A DNA stretch of 54,331 nt, from the NCBI GenBank assembly GCA_022571215.1, contig JACZYG010000002.1, forward strand, positions 1 to 54,331, written 5' to 3'. Shown piece after piece: positions 7,972 through 15,832 of the stretch. The stretch is from Fidelibacterota bacterium (lineage in GTDB: Bacteria > Fidelibacterota > SORT01). The notes beneath the pieces were generated by a model. The model was not told where the DNA came from, searched no databases, and was given only the letters and a program-made list of their open reading frames with translations. Within the stretch, counting starts at the first letter, position 1. Every line of letters begins with the position of its first letter. The translations under genes and the position numbers were made by a program.

Positions 7972-8301
7972 ATGTATTTGAATGCAGAACCGATTGATTT
8001 TCAAAAAGATGTTATAGAGGCAAGCGAAACCACTCCCGTTTTAGTGGATTTTTGGGCAGATTGGTGCGGTCCATGCCATATGTTAAGCCCGACTCTCGAA
8101 AAGCTGGCTGAGGAAGCGGGAGAAAAATGGATATTGGTAAAATTGAACACCGAAATACAGTCGGATATCGCGATGAAGTATAACATTCGGAGTATCCCCA
8201 ATGTAAAGATGTTTTATAAGGGTGTGGTATCAGAAGAATTCATAGGAGCTTTACCTGAAAGCGAAGTAATTCGCTGGTTAGACGAATCCTTGCCCAAATA
8301 A
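7972..8301 (+). CDS. trxA: Thioredoxin
   Basis: 109 residues, the normal thioredoxin length, without a signal peptide, so cytoplasmic. The active site WCGPC (31-35) sits in FWADWCGPCHML, and the cis-proline loop is RSIPNVKMF. It keeps protein disulfides reduced and recycles reductases. The msrB gene starts four bases downstream, so this thioredoxin is probably the electron donor for that MsrB. The chosen ATG overlaps another ATG in a different frame (7968) that stops quickly. Confidence 0.93.
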   Translation: MYLNAEPIDFQKDVIEASETTPVLVDFWADWCGPCHMLSPTLEKLAEEAGEKWILVKLNTEIQSDIAMKYNIRSIPNVKMFYKGVVSEEFIGALPESEVIRWLDESLPK

Positions 8302-8305
8302 TAAA

Positions 8306-8698
8306 ATGAAGAAAACCGATGAAGAATGGAAATCCGAACTGACAGCCGAGCAATATGATGTAACACGCCAAGGGGGTACCGAGCCGGCGTACGCAGGAAA
8401 ATATAATGACCATAAAGAAGAAGGCGTTTATCTGTGCAGCTGCTGCAAAAGAGAATTGTTCAGTTCGGAAGAGAAATTCAGTTCAGGTTCGGGATGGCCA
8501 AGTTTCTGGCAGCCGCTGATAAAAGAAAATGTAGATGAAAAATCTGATTCATCATTCGGCATGCGGCGTGTGGAAGTATCTTGCAGCAATTGCGGCGCGC
8601 ATCTCGGTCACGTCTTTGAAGACGGACCTGAACCGACAGGACAGAGATATTGCATCAATTCGCTCTCATTGGACTTTAAGAAAAAGAATGACGATTGA
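8306..8698 (+). CDS. msrB: Peptide-methionine (R)-S-oxide reductase
   Basis: 130 residues, full length. It reduces R-methionine sulfoxide in damaged proteins back to methionine. Seen: zinc-binding pairs CSCC (44-47) and CSNC (93-96), the substrate motif SGSGWPSFW and the catalytic Cys of RYCINS (about 116). The GSGWPS position is Ser where many MsrB enzymes have a recycling Cys, so regeneration may rely on another Cys or directly on thioredoxin. The thioredoxin gene lies four bases upstream, which fits a two-gene repair operon. No MsrA is present in the window; a free-methionine-R-sulfoxide reductase is at 35057. Confidence 0.95.
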   Translation: MKKTDEEWKSELTAEQYDVTRQGGTEPAYAGKYNDHKEEGVYLCSCCKRELFSSEEKFSSGSGWPSFWQPLIKENVDEKSDSSFGMRRVEVSCSNCGAHLGHVFEDGPEPTGQRYCINSLSLDFKKKNDD

Positions 8699-8772
8699 AA
8701 TCGGAATGTATGGCATTTCTATGCGGAGATTTTATTCTTATCTTTGATGTTTTTTAGCTGAAAGGAATTACC

Positions 8773-9561
8773 ATGTTAAAGAGACTATTCTACTACGCCG
8801 TAGCGCTGTTGACGTTTAATACGGGAATCGCATCTGCGCAAATAAGCGGAATATCCAATTCGAAAGTGGTGGTACCCGGTACGGAGACCGTAGGAGTTGG
8901 AGACTTCGATTTTGAGCCCGCATTCGAAACCTTCAGTTCAAATAGCGCTTGGGACGGTGACGGTAACTTATCGAAATTCGACAATACATCCACAGAATCG
9001 GGTCATGGATTTAGATTTACTACCGGTTTAAAAAAAGATCTTGAAGTGGGAATAATTTTACCAAGCGATGTGTCATCACTGAATTTCGGTTTAAAATGGC
9101 TGTTCTGGAGAAGGAGCGAGCTGTCAGCCGCTCTCCAGACGGGGCTTAATTTTGATGCCGCAAACGGGAAATTTCCTAATGAAGAAAGAGGAGGAAAAGT
9201 ATTAGGAAGCGGGTTGGTCTTCACATACGAGCCGGACGGGAATTATTCTGTTGATTCGGATATTTCATTTTCATTTTATTCTAAAGAGATTGATGGTCAA
9301 TCGGTAGGTCATTCGGGAACATTTGACATAGGTGTATCATATGCGTTTACGAAAATATTTCATGGCGTGGTGGAATATAATTTTAACTGGATAACATTCG
9401 AGAACAAAAACTTCGATTCCAGGAAAGGGAGCGGATTGGCCGGATTTACCTTTAATGCCAGCCAATTAACCAAAGTCATAATGGGTTTGAAATACGATAT
9501 TCATGGCACAAATAATCCCAAAGGCGTTACATTTATAGCTGCTTTTACATTTTTAATTTAA
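8773..9561 (+). CDS. Predicted outer-membrane beta-barrel protein of unknown function
   Basis: 262 residues with a classic signal peptide (YYAVALLTFNTGIASAQ). The mature part is a run of amphipathic strands (DLEVGIILPS, SLNFGLKWLF, VDSDISFSFYS, GVVEYNFNW, KVIMGLKYDI) ending in an aromatic/hydrophobic strand (FIAAFTFLI), as in small transporters of the MetA-phenol-degradation-like barrel group. I do not recognise a substrate. It precedes a CopD-like membrane protein by 18 bases and may share its transcript. Confidence 0.7.
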   Translation: MLKRLFYYAVALLTFNTGIASAQISGISNSKVVVPGTETVGVGDFDFEPAFETFSSNSAWDGDGNLSKFDNTSTESGHGFRFTTGLKKDLEVGIILPSDVSSLNFGLKWLFWRRSELSAALQTGLNFDAANGKFPNEERGGKVLGSGLVFTYEPDGNYSVDSDISFSFYSKEIDGQSVGHSGTFDIGVSYAFTKIFHGVVEYNFNWITFENKNFDSRKGSGLAGFTFNASQLTKVIMGLKYDIHGTNNPKGVTFIAAFTFLI

Positions 9562-9579
9562 CGAAATAGAATAGCGAAC

Positions 9580-10050
9580 ATGGATTTCATATCAATCGCA
9601 ACATTTGTGCATCTTCTCGCCGCAAGCGCGTGGTTAGGAGGGATAATATACGTTATTTTTGTATTCCTGCCTGTCCTCAAAACTCTTGAGCCTTCCGCGG
9701 CAGGAAAACTGATGGGCTTGACCGCCAAACGATTTTCGATCCTCGCATGGGTGAGTGTAGGTTTTCTTATCGTTACAGGCTTAATGCAATTGAACTCAGA
9801 TGCTTTATTCGATTTTTCAACTGATTATGGAACTTTTCTGACCCTGAAATTAATTACGGTCGTAATAATGATAACCATCGGACTCTACGTAACTTATATC
9901 TTAGCTCCTAAGATAAGAAAATTAGCTCCCGCGGAAGGGGATGCCCCGACTCCCGAGTTTTTGAATCTACAGAAAAGATTGCCATTGCTCATAAAAACCA
10001 ATATGATATTAGGAATATTAGTTTTATTGTTTGTATCGATAATTAGTTAA
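9580..10050 (+). CDS. CopD-like four-helix membrane protein
   Basis: 156 residues with four membrane helices. The start FVHLLAASAWLGGIIYVIFVFLP matches the HLLAxxxWLGG pattern of CopD/DUF2269-type proteins, whose helices can bind heme b or copper; the region FSILAWVSVGFLIVTGLMQL fits the second helix. Family members are linked to copper tolerance or redox membrane functions, but none of that is proven here. It lies between the barrel at 8773 and a CDGSH iron-sulfur protein, within a neighbourhood rich in redox genes. Confidence 0.7.
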   Translation: MDFISIATFVHLLAASAWLGGIIYVIFVFLPVLKTLEPSAAGKLMGLTAKRFSILAWVSVGFLIVTGLMQLNSDALFDFSTDYGTFLTLKLITVVIMITIGLYVTYILAPKIRKLAPAEGDAPTPEFLNLQKRLPLLIKTNMILGILVLLFVSIIS

Positions 10051-10079
10051 ATAAAAATATATACTGAAAGGGGTGGAAT

Positions 10080-10295
10080 ATGGAATTACCCGAAAAAGCT
10101 GTAGGAGTAAACTTAAAAGCAGGAAAAAGATACTCTATCTGCTCGTGCGGACATAGTAAAACTATGCCTTACTGTGATCATTCGCACAGGGAAATAAATG
10201 AAGAAAAAGGAACAAGCTACAAATCAGTCAAAATATATACTGAGACCGATATAGCTGTGAGTTTTTACGGCGCTAACTGGGATAAACCGGTTTAG
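10080..10295 (+). CDS. CDGSH-type iron-sulfur domain protein
   Basis: 71 residues, a single small domain. The 2Fe-2S ligand motif is SICSCGHSKTMPYCDHSHR: three cysteines and one histidine in the CDGSH spacing (C-x-C ... P-x-C-D-x-S-H), with His in place of the usual Gly. Such proteins hold a pH-sensitive, labile 2Fe-2S cluster and take part in redox or cluster transfer. A strong ribosome site (GGGGTGG) precedes the ATG. It ends 37 bases before the convergent lysA gene. Confidence 0.88.
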   Translation: MELPEKAVGVNLKAGKRYSICSCGHSKTMPYCDHSHREINEEKGTSYKSVKIYTETDIAVSFYGANWDKPV

Positions 10296-10332
10296 GGAAG
10301 TTTGATTTAATTTTACGATATCAATTTCAGTA

Positions 10333-11598
10333 TTAATTATCGGGCATTCCCTCGAACATTTGGTCAAAAGTTTCCCGTTTCCGTATCAACCGGGATTTGC
10401 CGTTTACTATCATCACTTCCGCGGGTCTCGGATGCAGATTATAGTTGGATGACATAGAATATCCGTACGCTCCGACGCCCATTATGGCGAGGAGAGCTCC
10501 TTCCGAAACCTGAGGCAGCAAGTAATCCTCCGCAAATGAATCTGTTGATTCGCAAATCGGTCCTACAATATTGACTTGTTCTTTCGGGGAGTCTGAATTA
10601 ATAATGGGAACTATAGGATGAGTCGCTTGATAGAGGCTTGGACGCATAAAGTCCGTCATACCCGCATCTGTGATGACAAATTTATTCCCGCCAATTGTTT
10701 TTATATAAGATACTCTTGTAATGAGTATGGCTGAAGGAGCAACTATCCATCTTCCCGGTTCAAAGTAGAGTGAGCATCCTGTAGGTTCTATAATAGATAA
10801 GATATTTTTTGCCAATTGCTCGGGTGTAAGGTGATTATACTCATCAACTCCGGGCAGCATTTTGTCATAATTTACGCCAAGTCCGCCACCAAGATTTATA
10901 ATCCTGATAATTGTTTCCGATCTGTTAAGTTCGGTCGCTAATCCGGCAGCGTACTCCGCTGTTTCTATATATGGAGCGGAATCACTCACTTGCGAACCTA
11001 TATGAATGTGAATTCCCGCTAAATCGATGTTTTTAAATTCGCTTCGCTTTCCTATCAGCTCTCTAAGGTCATTCTCCTCCATGCCAAATTTATTATGGTG
11101 TAGTCCCGTTGATATATTTTTATGTGTTTTCGCATCAATATTCGGATTAATCCTAAGCGCCACGGTAGGCTTCCTTGAATCAGCTCCGGCAATATCATTT
11201 ATAAGCGCGACTTCACTTTTAGATTCCGCGATGATAAGACCGATTTGTTTTTCAATGGCGAATGCCAATTCATCATTACGTTTGCCTACTCCGGTAAATG
11301 TAATCTCTTCAGGGGAAAATCCTGCTTTGATGGCAAGGGCGAGTTCCCCCGCGGATACAACATCGGCGCCTAATCCTTTACTCCTTATTAATTTCAAAAT
11401 CGACAGGTTGGAATTTGCTTTTAATGCGTACTGAATCGAATCTACGTCATTAAACGCATCACGAAAAGCGTTGGCACGTTGTTCGATTGATTCTGCATCA
11501 TAAAGGTAGAGGGGCGTATCGAATTCGTCGGCTAAATCGGGTACTGTTATTCCGTTGCATGACAAAATATCATCAATATAATTAAATCCCAATTCCAC
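10333..11598 (-). CDS. lysA: Diaminopimelate decarboxylase
   Basis: 421 residues, full length; a cytoplasmic PLP enzyme that converts meso-diaminopimelate to lysine, the last step of lysine synthesis. Seen: PLP lysine in YALKANSN (about 60), HIHIGSQ, the glycine loop NLGGGLGVNY, FEPGRWIV, and the active-site Cys segment GPICESTDSF. It starts at a GTG. It is the last gene of a minus-strand operon lysC-dapB-dapA-dapD-lysA; 133 bases separate it from dapD, the only sizeable gap in the operon, so it may have some independent control. Confidence 0.96.
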   Translation of the reverse strand: MELGFNYIDDILSCNGITVPDLADEFDTPLYLYDAESIEQRANAFRDAFNDVDSIQYALKANSNLSILKLIRSKGLGADVVSAGELALAIKAGFSPEEITFTGVGKRNDELAFAIEKQIGLIIAESKSEVALINDIAGADSRKPTVALRINPNIDAKTHKNISTGLHHNKFGMEENDLRELIGKRSEFKNIDLAGIHIHIGSQVSDSAPYIETAEYAAGLATELNRSETIIRIINLGGGLGVNYDKMLPGVDEYNHLTPEQLAKNILSIIEPTGCSLYFEPGRWIVAPSAILITRVSYIKTIGGNKFVITDAGMTDFMRPSLYQATHPIVPIINSDSPKEQVNIVGPICESTDSFAEDYLLPQVSEGALLAIMGVGAYGYSMSSNYNLHPRPAEVMIVNGKSRLIRKRETFDQMFEGMPDN

Positions 11599-11731
11599 CC
11601 CAATTTTGAGAGGAAAAGATAGAGTCGGAATGATAGAAAATCAAGGTAAAAGGAGTTTATAAATTTCCCGGAACGTGGCTTAAGGGAAGATTATTTAACA
11701 GCGTTATTTAATAAAATCTCTTAGAAGATTT

Positions 11732-12568
11732 TTATCTCAATATTTCTTCCAAGTTAGTGCTCTGTTTAGTTTTCTCATCGCGATACTTTATTATAACGGG
11801 AGAGTAAATTGAAATATTATGTTTTTCGGCAAATTTTCCATCTTTCTTACGCGCTCCCGTAACGACGACAGCGTTTTCCGGTAGTTCAATGACACCTTGA
11901 TCATTCGGTGAAATAATATTTTCGTTTACAAGGTCATAGATTCTTGTAGCTGAAGTCAGGACTGTACCTGCGGAAATAACAGCGCCTGAGTGAACAATGG
12001 TACCTTCGTACACACCCGAGTTTCCACCGAGAATGACGTTATCCTCAATAATAACAGGCAGAGCTCGAATAGGCTCAAGAACGCCTCCAATCTGAGTGCC
12101 GGCGCTAATGTGAACGTTCTTACCTATCTGCGCGCATGAACCGACAAGTGCATGAGAATCTATCATTGTATCCTCACCGACGTAAGCGCCTACGTTTACA
12201 TATGCGGGGGGCATAATTACGACACCCTTAGCTACATAAGCGCCCTCTCTGATAGAAGTCCCGCCCGGAACGATGCGGATTCCGTCATCAATCGATAAAT
12301 TTTTTAACGGATATGTATCTTTGTCAAAATACCGGAAGATCTTGTTTTGAGAATAGTCAACTAACTTGCCGAGGTTAAATCCTATCAGTATCCCTTTTTT
12401 TACCCAGATATTGACTTTCCATTCACCCTCAATATATTCTGCAGAGCGGATTTTACCTTGTCCCAGTAAATTTCTGAATTCAAGAAAGGTTTCCATAGAG
12501 TCTTCGGGATAATCTGAAGACTTCAAATCCGAAAGCCGTTCGATCTTTTCCCTTAGTTCATCTATCAT
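11732..12568 (-). CDS. dapD: Tetrahydrodipicolinate N-succinyltransferase
   Basis: 278 residues, the normal length. It transfers succinyl from succinyl-CoA to tetrahydrodipicolinate, committing the cell to the succinylase branch of DAP synthesis. The C-terminal two-thirds is a left-handed beta helix of hexapeptide repeats (GAYVAKGVVIMP, YVNVGAYVGEDTMID, VGSCAQIGKNVHISAG, IGGVLEP, VIIEDNVILGGNS) closely matching known DapD, with ATRIYD and a C-terminal VIIKYRD. The helical N-terminal domain (IRSAEYIEGEWKVNIWVKKG) is also typical. Its start overlaps the end of dapA by 11 bases. DapC, DapE and DapF must be elsewhere; the aminotransferase at 15833 is a possible DapC. Confidence 0.95.
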   Translation of the reverse strand: MIDELREKIERLSDLKSSDYPEDSMETFLEFRNLLGQGKIRSAEYIEGEWKVNIWVKKGILIGFNLGKLVDYSQNKIFRYFDKDTYPLKNLSIDDGIRIVPGGTSIREGAYVAKGVVIMPPAYVNVGAYVGEDTMIDSHALVGSCAQIGKNVHISAGTQIGGVLEPIRALPVIIEDNVILGGNSGVYEGTIVHSGAVISAGTVLTSATRIYDLVNENIISPNDQGVIELPENAVVVTGARKKDGKFAEKHNISIYSPVIIKYRDEKTKQSTNLEEILR

Positions 12569-13457
12569 TTTTTAAAAGTCCTAACTGATTCAAGATTTCA
12601 TCTAATTTATCTTTGTTCTTTTTTTCTAAGGAGACCATAGGAAGCCGGTATGTTTCAGAGATCAATCCCATCTTAAAGAGCGCGTATTTAACCGGAATAG
12701 GATTACTCTCTATGAAATTAGCTTCCATCATAGGAAGCATCTTATCATGCAGAATTCGCGCTGCTTCAAAATTATCAGCCAGCGCGGAATTTACCAAGTT
12801 CGACATATCGCCCGGCAATTCATTGGCAACCACGGAGATAACGCCGACTCCCCCCATTTCAATTATCGACAGCGTCAACGCATCGTCGCCTGATAGAACA
12901 AATTCATTCTGAGTCTTGAGGTCAAATAAATTTTGAATCTGCTTGAGATCACCGCAAGCTTCTTTTATTCCTACAATATTTGGAATTTCAAAGAGGCGAA
13001 TTACAGTCTCCGGAAGTATGTTTGAGCCTGTCCTGCCCGGGACATTATAGATAATTAATGGTATATCTACGGCATCGGCGACAGCTTGATAGTGCCTATA
13101 GAATCCTTCCTGTGTTGGCTTATTATAGTAAGGTCCTACTATCAAGGCAAAATCCGCGCCGCTTTCTTCCGCCATCTTTGTTCTCTGTATCGTTGATAAA
13201 GTGGAATTAGTGCCCGTTCCCGCAATTAAAGGATATTCATCTCCCGTTATAGACCGGGCTCGGGATAGCAGTGTCTTGAGCTCGTCATTGGTGATAGTGG
13301 GACCTTCTCCGGTTGTACCTGCTATGAGAACTGATGAAGTTCCGTTTTGTAGATGAAAATCGATTAACCGGTCAATAGCCGGGAAGTCTATCGCGCCTTT
13401 CTCGTCGAATGGAGTTACTAAGGCAACAATCGAGCCGTGTAATTTCTTAATATCCAT
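12558..13457 (-). CDS. dapA: 4-hydroxy-tetrahydrodipicolinate synthase
   Basis: 299 residues. It condenses aspartate semialdehyde with pyruvate, the first step specific to DAP and lysine. Seen: VALVTPF near the start, GTTGEGPT (48-54), GPYYNKPTQEG (about 108), Tyr in IIYNVPGRTG (137) and the Schiff-base lysine in GIKEACGD (about 165). All key residues of the TIM-barrel family are present. It overlaps dapB by one base and dapD by 11, consistent with translational coupling. Confidence 0.96.
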   Translation of the reverse strand: MDIKKLHGSIVALVTPFDEKGAIDFPAIDRLIDFHLQNGTSSVLIAGTTGEGPTITNDELKTLLSRARSITGDEYPLIAGTGTNSTLSTIQRTKMAEESGADFALIVGPYYNKPTQEGFYRHYQAVADAVDIPLIIYNVPGRTGSNILPETVIRLFEIPNIVGIKEACGDLKQIQNLFDLKTQNEFVLSGDDALTLSIIEMGGVGVISVVANELPGDMSNLVNSALADNFEAARILHDKMLPMMEANFIESNPIPVKYALFKMGLISETYRLPMVSLEKKNKDKLDEILNQLGLLKNDR

Positions 13458-14197
13458 CAGGCTTTGTCGCTAATTCCGAACTCACTCGATAGGTAATCTT
13501 CAAATCCGAGTATTCCCGATCTTCCTTTTAGCCATTCCGCGATAGCCAATGCCCCGACCGCAAAGGCGCTCCTGTCTTTCATTTGATGCCGGAATAAGAT
13601 CGAATCCGATTTAGATTCAAACGAGATCTCGTGAACGCCTATCACATCGCCAATGCGTTCCGATGTTATTTGTAAAATATCATCAGGGATTTTACCCGTT
13701 GGGGAACCCGTCAATATATTTTTCTTGGTTGAAGATAAAGATATTATATCTTCGGAAATTTTTAACGCCGTACCGCTCGGGCTGACGAGTTTCTTTTTAT
13801 GATGGATTTCTCTCACCGCAACATCATACCCTCCGGCGCCGTCCAGCAGTTTTGTTGCTTGCTTTATTATCAACCTGAAAAGATTGACACCAATTGAAAA
13901 ATTTGCCGCAATGAACAGAGCGCTCTCTGACGTGTCAGGAATGTCTTCGAGGATATTTCTGTTCCATCCTGTAGTTCCCACTACAACATTTACCTTTGCC
14001 TCAACCGCGGCGGTGATGGCGATTGGAACAGCATCGGGGATGGAGAAATCAATCAGGCATTCTATATTCTCAATTTGACCGGCAGAAATTAACGGGTCTT
14101 TTGAATTGAAGTGTTTAACGACATTGTGCCCTCTTTTTGTCGCTTCTTCAGACGTAAGCTTACCCATTCTTCCATATCCTATCAAACCGATATTCAT
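13457..14197 (-). CDS. dapB: 4-hydroxy-tetrahydrodipicolinate reductase
   Basis: 246 residues. It reduces the DapA product with NAD(P)H. The Rossmann start MNIGLIGYGRMGK, the DFS of LIDFSIPDA, GTTGW (75-79) and the substrate motif REIHHKKKLVSPSGTAL are visible. The two histidines and lysine (H132, H133, K136) are kept, but the Asp usually two residues after the Lys (KxDxPSGTA) is Val here. Its termination codon overlaps the dapA start by one base, and lysC ends ten bases upstream. Confidence 0.95.
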   Translation of the reverse strand: MNIGLIGYGRMGKLTSEEATKRGHNVVKHFNSKDPLISAGQIENIECLIDFSIPDAVPIAITAAVEAKVNVVVGTTGWNRNILEDIPDTSESALFIAANFSIGVNLFRLIIKQATKLLDGAGGYDVAVREIHHKKKLVSPSGTALKISEDIISLSSTKKNILTGSPTGKIPDDILQITSERIGDVIGVHEISFESKSDSILFRHQMKDRSAFAVGALAIAEWLKGRSGILGFEDYLSSEFGISDKA

Positions 14198-14207
14198 TTT
14201 CTCTCCA

Positions 14208-15572
14208 TCAGCTGTAAGCTGCTGCTACGGGATATTCGCTAAGCATACTGTGTAAGGCATTATATACTTGTTTGAATTGATCCCGTTGAATCACAAAAAT
14301 AATCATATCGGATGATGTAGAGGAGGCAAGTACCTTTGCGTTATGTGCATCCAAAGTATTTGAGATCAATTTTATCAGGCCGTTTTCGGATAAAGAATGG
14401 TGTATGATTCCTATCATGGAAACATCTTTATTCCAGGAAATATCATCAATCTCCCGTAATTGACGCGAAGCCTGCTTCATTTTTAACTTATTAGATAAGA
14501 AATATTGGATGTGTTCTACAGTGCTTTCAATGGGTACATACGTAATGTCCCTTCTGCTTAAAATAATACCGATGCTATCGGATTCCGCAAGATCGCTTCT
14601 ATTTGAAGGATGTTTTGAAATTAAAATACCATCCGGATGACCCACAACGAAAAATTCATGTTCGAGATCGTCATAATGAGTGTCTTCTATAGTAGTACCA
14701 TCATCTTCCGGTTTGTATATGTTTAATATCCTTAGAGGGATATCCTTTCCAATTAAGGGTTGAATAGCATTTTTGTGAAGAATTCTTGAGCGTAAAAATG
14801 TTAATTTTTCAACATATTCATAAGATATTCGGCTAACAATTTTTGAGTCCGGCACCAGATTAGGATCAGCTGTCATGACACCCGGGACTGTTTTATACAA
14901 TTCAACTCTATCAGCATCAATGCAGGAGCCAATGAAAGTTGCGCTTAGATCTGAGCCTTCATAGCCTAAAGTTGTTGTTTGCCCGGATGGGGTCGAAGCT
15001 ATAAAACCCTGTGTAATAGCCAATTTATTTTCTTTTAGACAGTTTTCCACTTTTTGTTTCACGAGTTCGACAGAATTTTTGAAGTCAGGTTGAGCGACCC
15101 GATGTTTCTCGTCGGTAATTATCATGTCCCGAGCATCGAGCCATTCAGAATTGATTCCTTCATTATTTAGGATACAATAAATAATTCTGCTCGTAATTAG
15201 CTCTCCTTGCGAAACAATATGATCCCTATCACCAGATTTCCATTTCCTCCCGGTTGAGCTGATATATTTTTTTAGATCTTCGATTCGCTTGATCACATCA
15301 TTTCGACAATCCGTCTCATATTCCGGACTCAACTCTCCTTCAAACAATGATAGAGCGAGTGGAAGAAAATTTGTATCGATTAAGTCGTAGGCTGCTCCGA
15401 AATCACCTTTCCGACATAATTTAAAGAGCTCCTCCAACATACGAGTTGATTTTCCAGACGCGGATAATACTACTACAGGATTTTCGTTAAGAGACGCCTT
15501 AATAACAGAAGTGACCTTCTTAATGAGTTGTGGATTTTGAAGCGCCGCCCCTCCAAATTTCATCACTATCAT
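14208..15572 (-). CDS. lysC: Aspartate kinase (monofunctional, with C-terminal ACT regions)
   Basis: 454 residues. It phosphorylates aspartate, the entry to lysine/DAP, threonine and methionine. The N-terminal motif is KFGGAA (usual KFGGTS/TA), followed by SQGELITSRI, TTLGYEGSDLSA and KTVPGVMTADPNLV. The GxEGSD and KxVPG forms are those of Bacteroidota-type enzymes rather than the proteobacterial GRGGSD/WTDVDG. The last ~150 residues hold two ACT-like segments, normally the site of lysine feedback inhibition. First gene of the lysine operon and divergent from the aminotransferase at 15833; the leader holds two competing hairpins (15611-15643). Confidence 0.94.
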   Translation of the reverse strand: MIVMKFGGAALQNPQLIKKVTSVIKASLNENPVVVLSASGKSTRMLEELFKLCRKGDFGAAYDLIDTNFLPLALSLFEGELSPEYETDCRNDVIKRIEDLKKYISSTGRKWKSGDRDHIVSQGELITSRIIYCILNNEGINSEWLDARDMIITDEKHRVAQPDFKNSVELVKQKVENCLKENKLAITQGFIASTPSGQTTTLGYEGSDLSATFIGSCIDADRVELYKTVPGVMTADPNLVPDSKIVSRISYEYVEKLTFLRSRILHKNAIQPLIGKDIPLRILNIYKPEDDGTTIEDTHYDDLEHEFFVVGHPDGILISKHPSNRSDLAESDSIGIILSRRDITYVPIESTVEHIQYFLSNKLKMKQASRQLREIDDISWNKDVSMIGIIHHSLSENGLIKLISNTLDAHNAKVLASSTSSDMIIFVIQRDQFKQVYNALHSMLSEYPVAAAYS

Positions 15573-15610
15573 TTTATTGGACTATTCCTTTTTCCTTGTC
15601 TATGTCAAGC

Positions 15611-15643
15611 CTTGGTCTGGGGGCGGTAATTGTTTTTACCAAG
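15611..15643 (-). promoter_or_regulatory. Two mutually exclusive hairpins in the lysC leader
   Basis: Upstream of lysC (transcribed leftwards) ACCAAG (15638-15643) can pair with CTTGGT (15611-15616), while TTACC (15636-15640) can pair with GGTAA (15625-15629). The two stems share 15638-15640, so only one can form. Alternative structures 40-70 bases before an aspartate kinase start suggest attenuation or translational control. I could not match the known lysine riboswitch core. Confidence 0.3.
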
Positions 15644-15832
15644 CGTAGTAACCTTCTTTATTAACTAAAAATCGTCTGTAAAGTAATGTAACAATTGTAT
15701 AGTTATAAATATAAGTAACATAATGTTTAAATACAATATAGCCGCCGAAAAGCTAGAAATTTAGTGCATTAAATCCATTTCTACAGTATCATAAAAGTTA
15801 GAAATGTCAAAAGCGCGTTTCAAAAGGATATC

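Noticed and set aside
10296-10332. Terminator between the CDGSH gene and lysA
   Set aside because: Only weak complementarity is visible (GGGAA with TTCCC, far apart); no stem with a U-tract.
15665-15721. An 18-codon open frame in the lysC leader (minus strand), considered as an attenuation leader peptide
   Set aside because: It has no lysine or cluster of aspartate-family codons and no ribosome binding site, so it does not look like a leader peptide.
15573-15832. Possible lysine riboswitch in front of lysC
   Set aside because: I could not match the conserved core of the L-box in either orientation; only short competing hairpins are supported.
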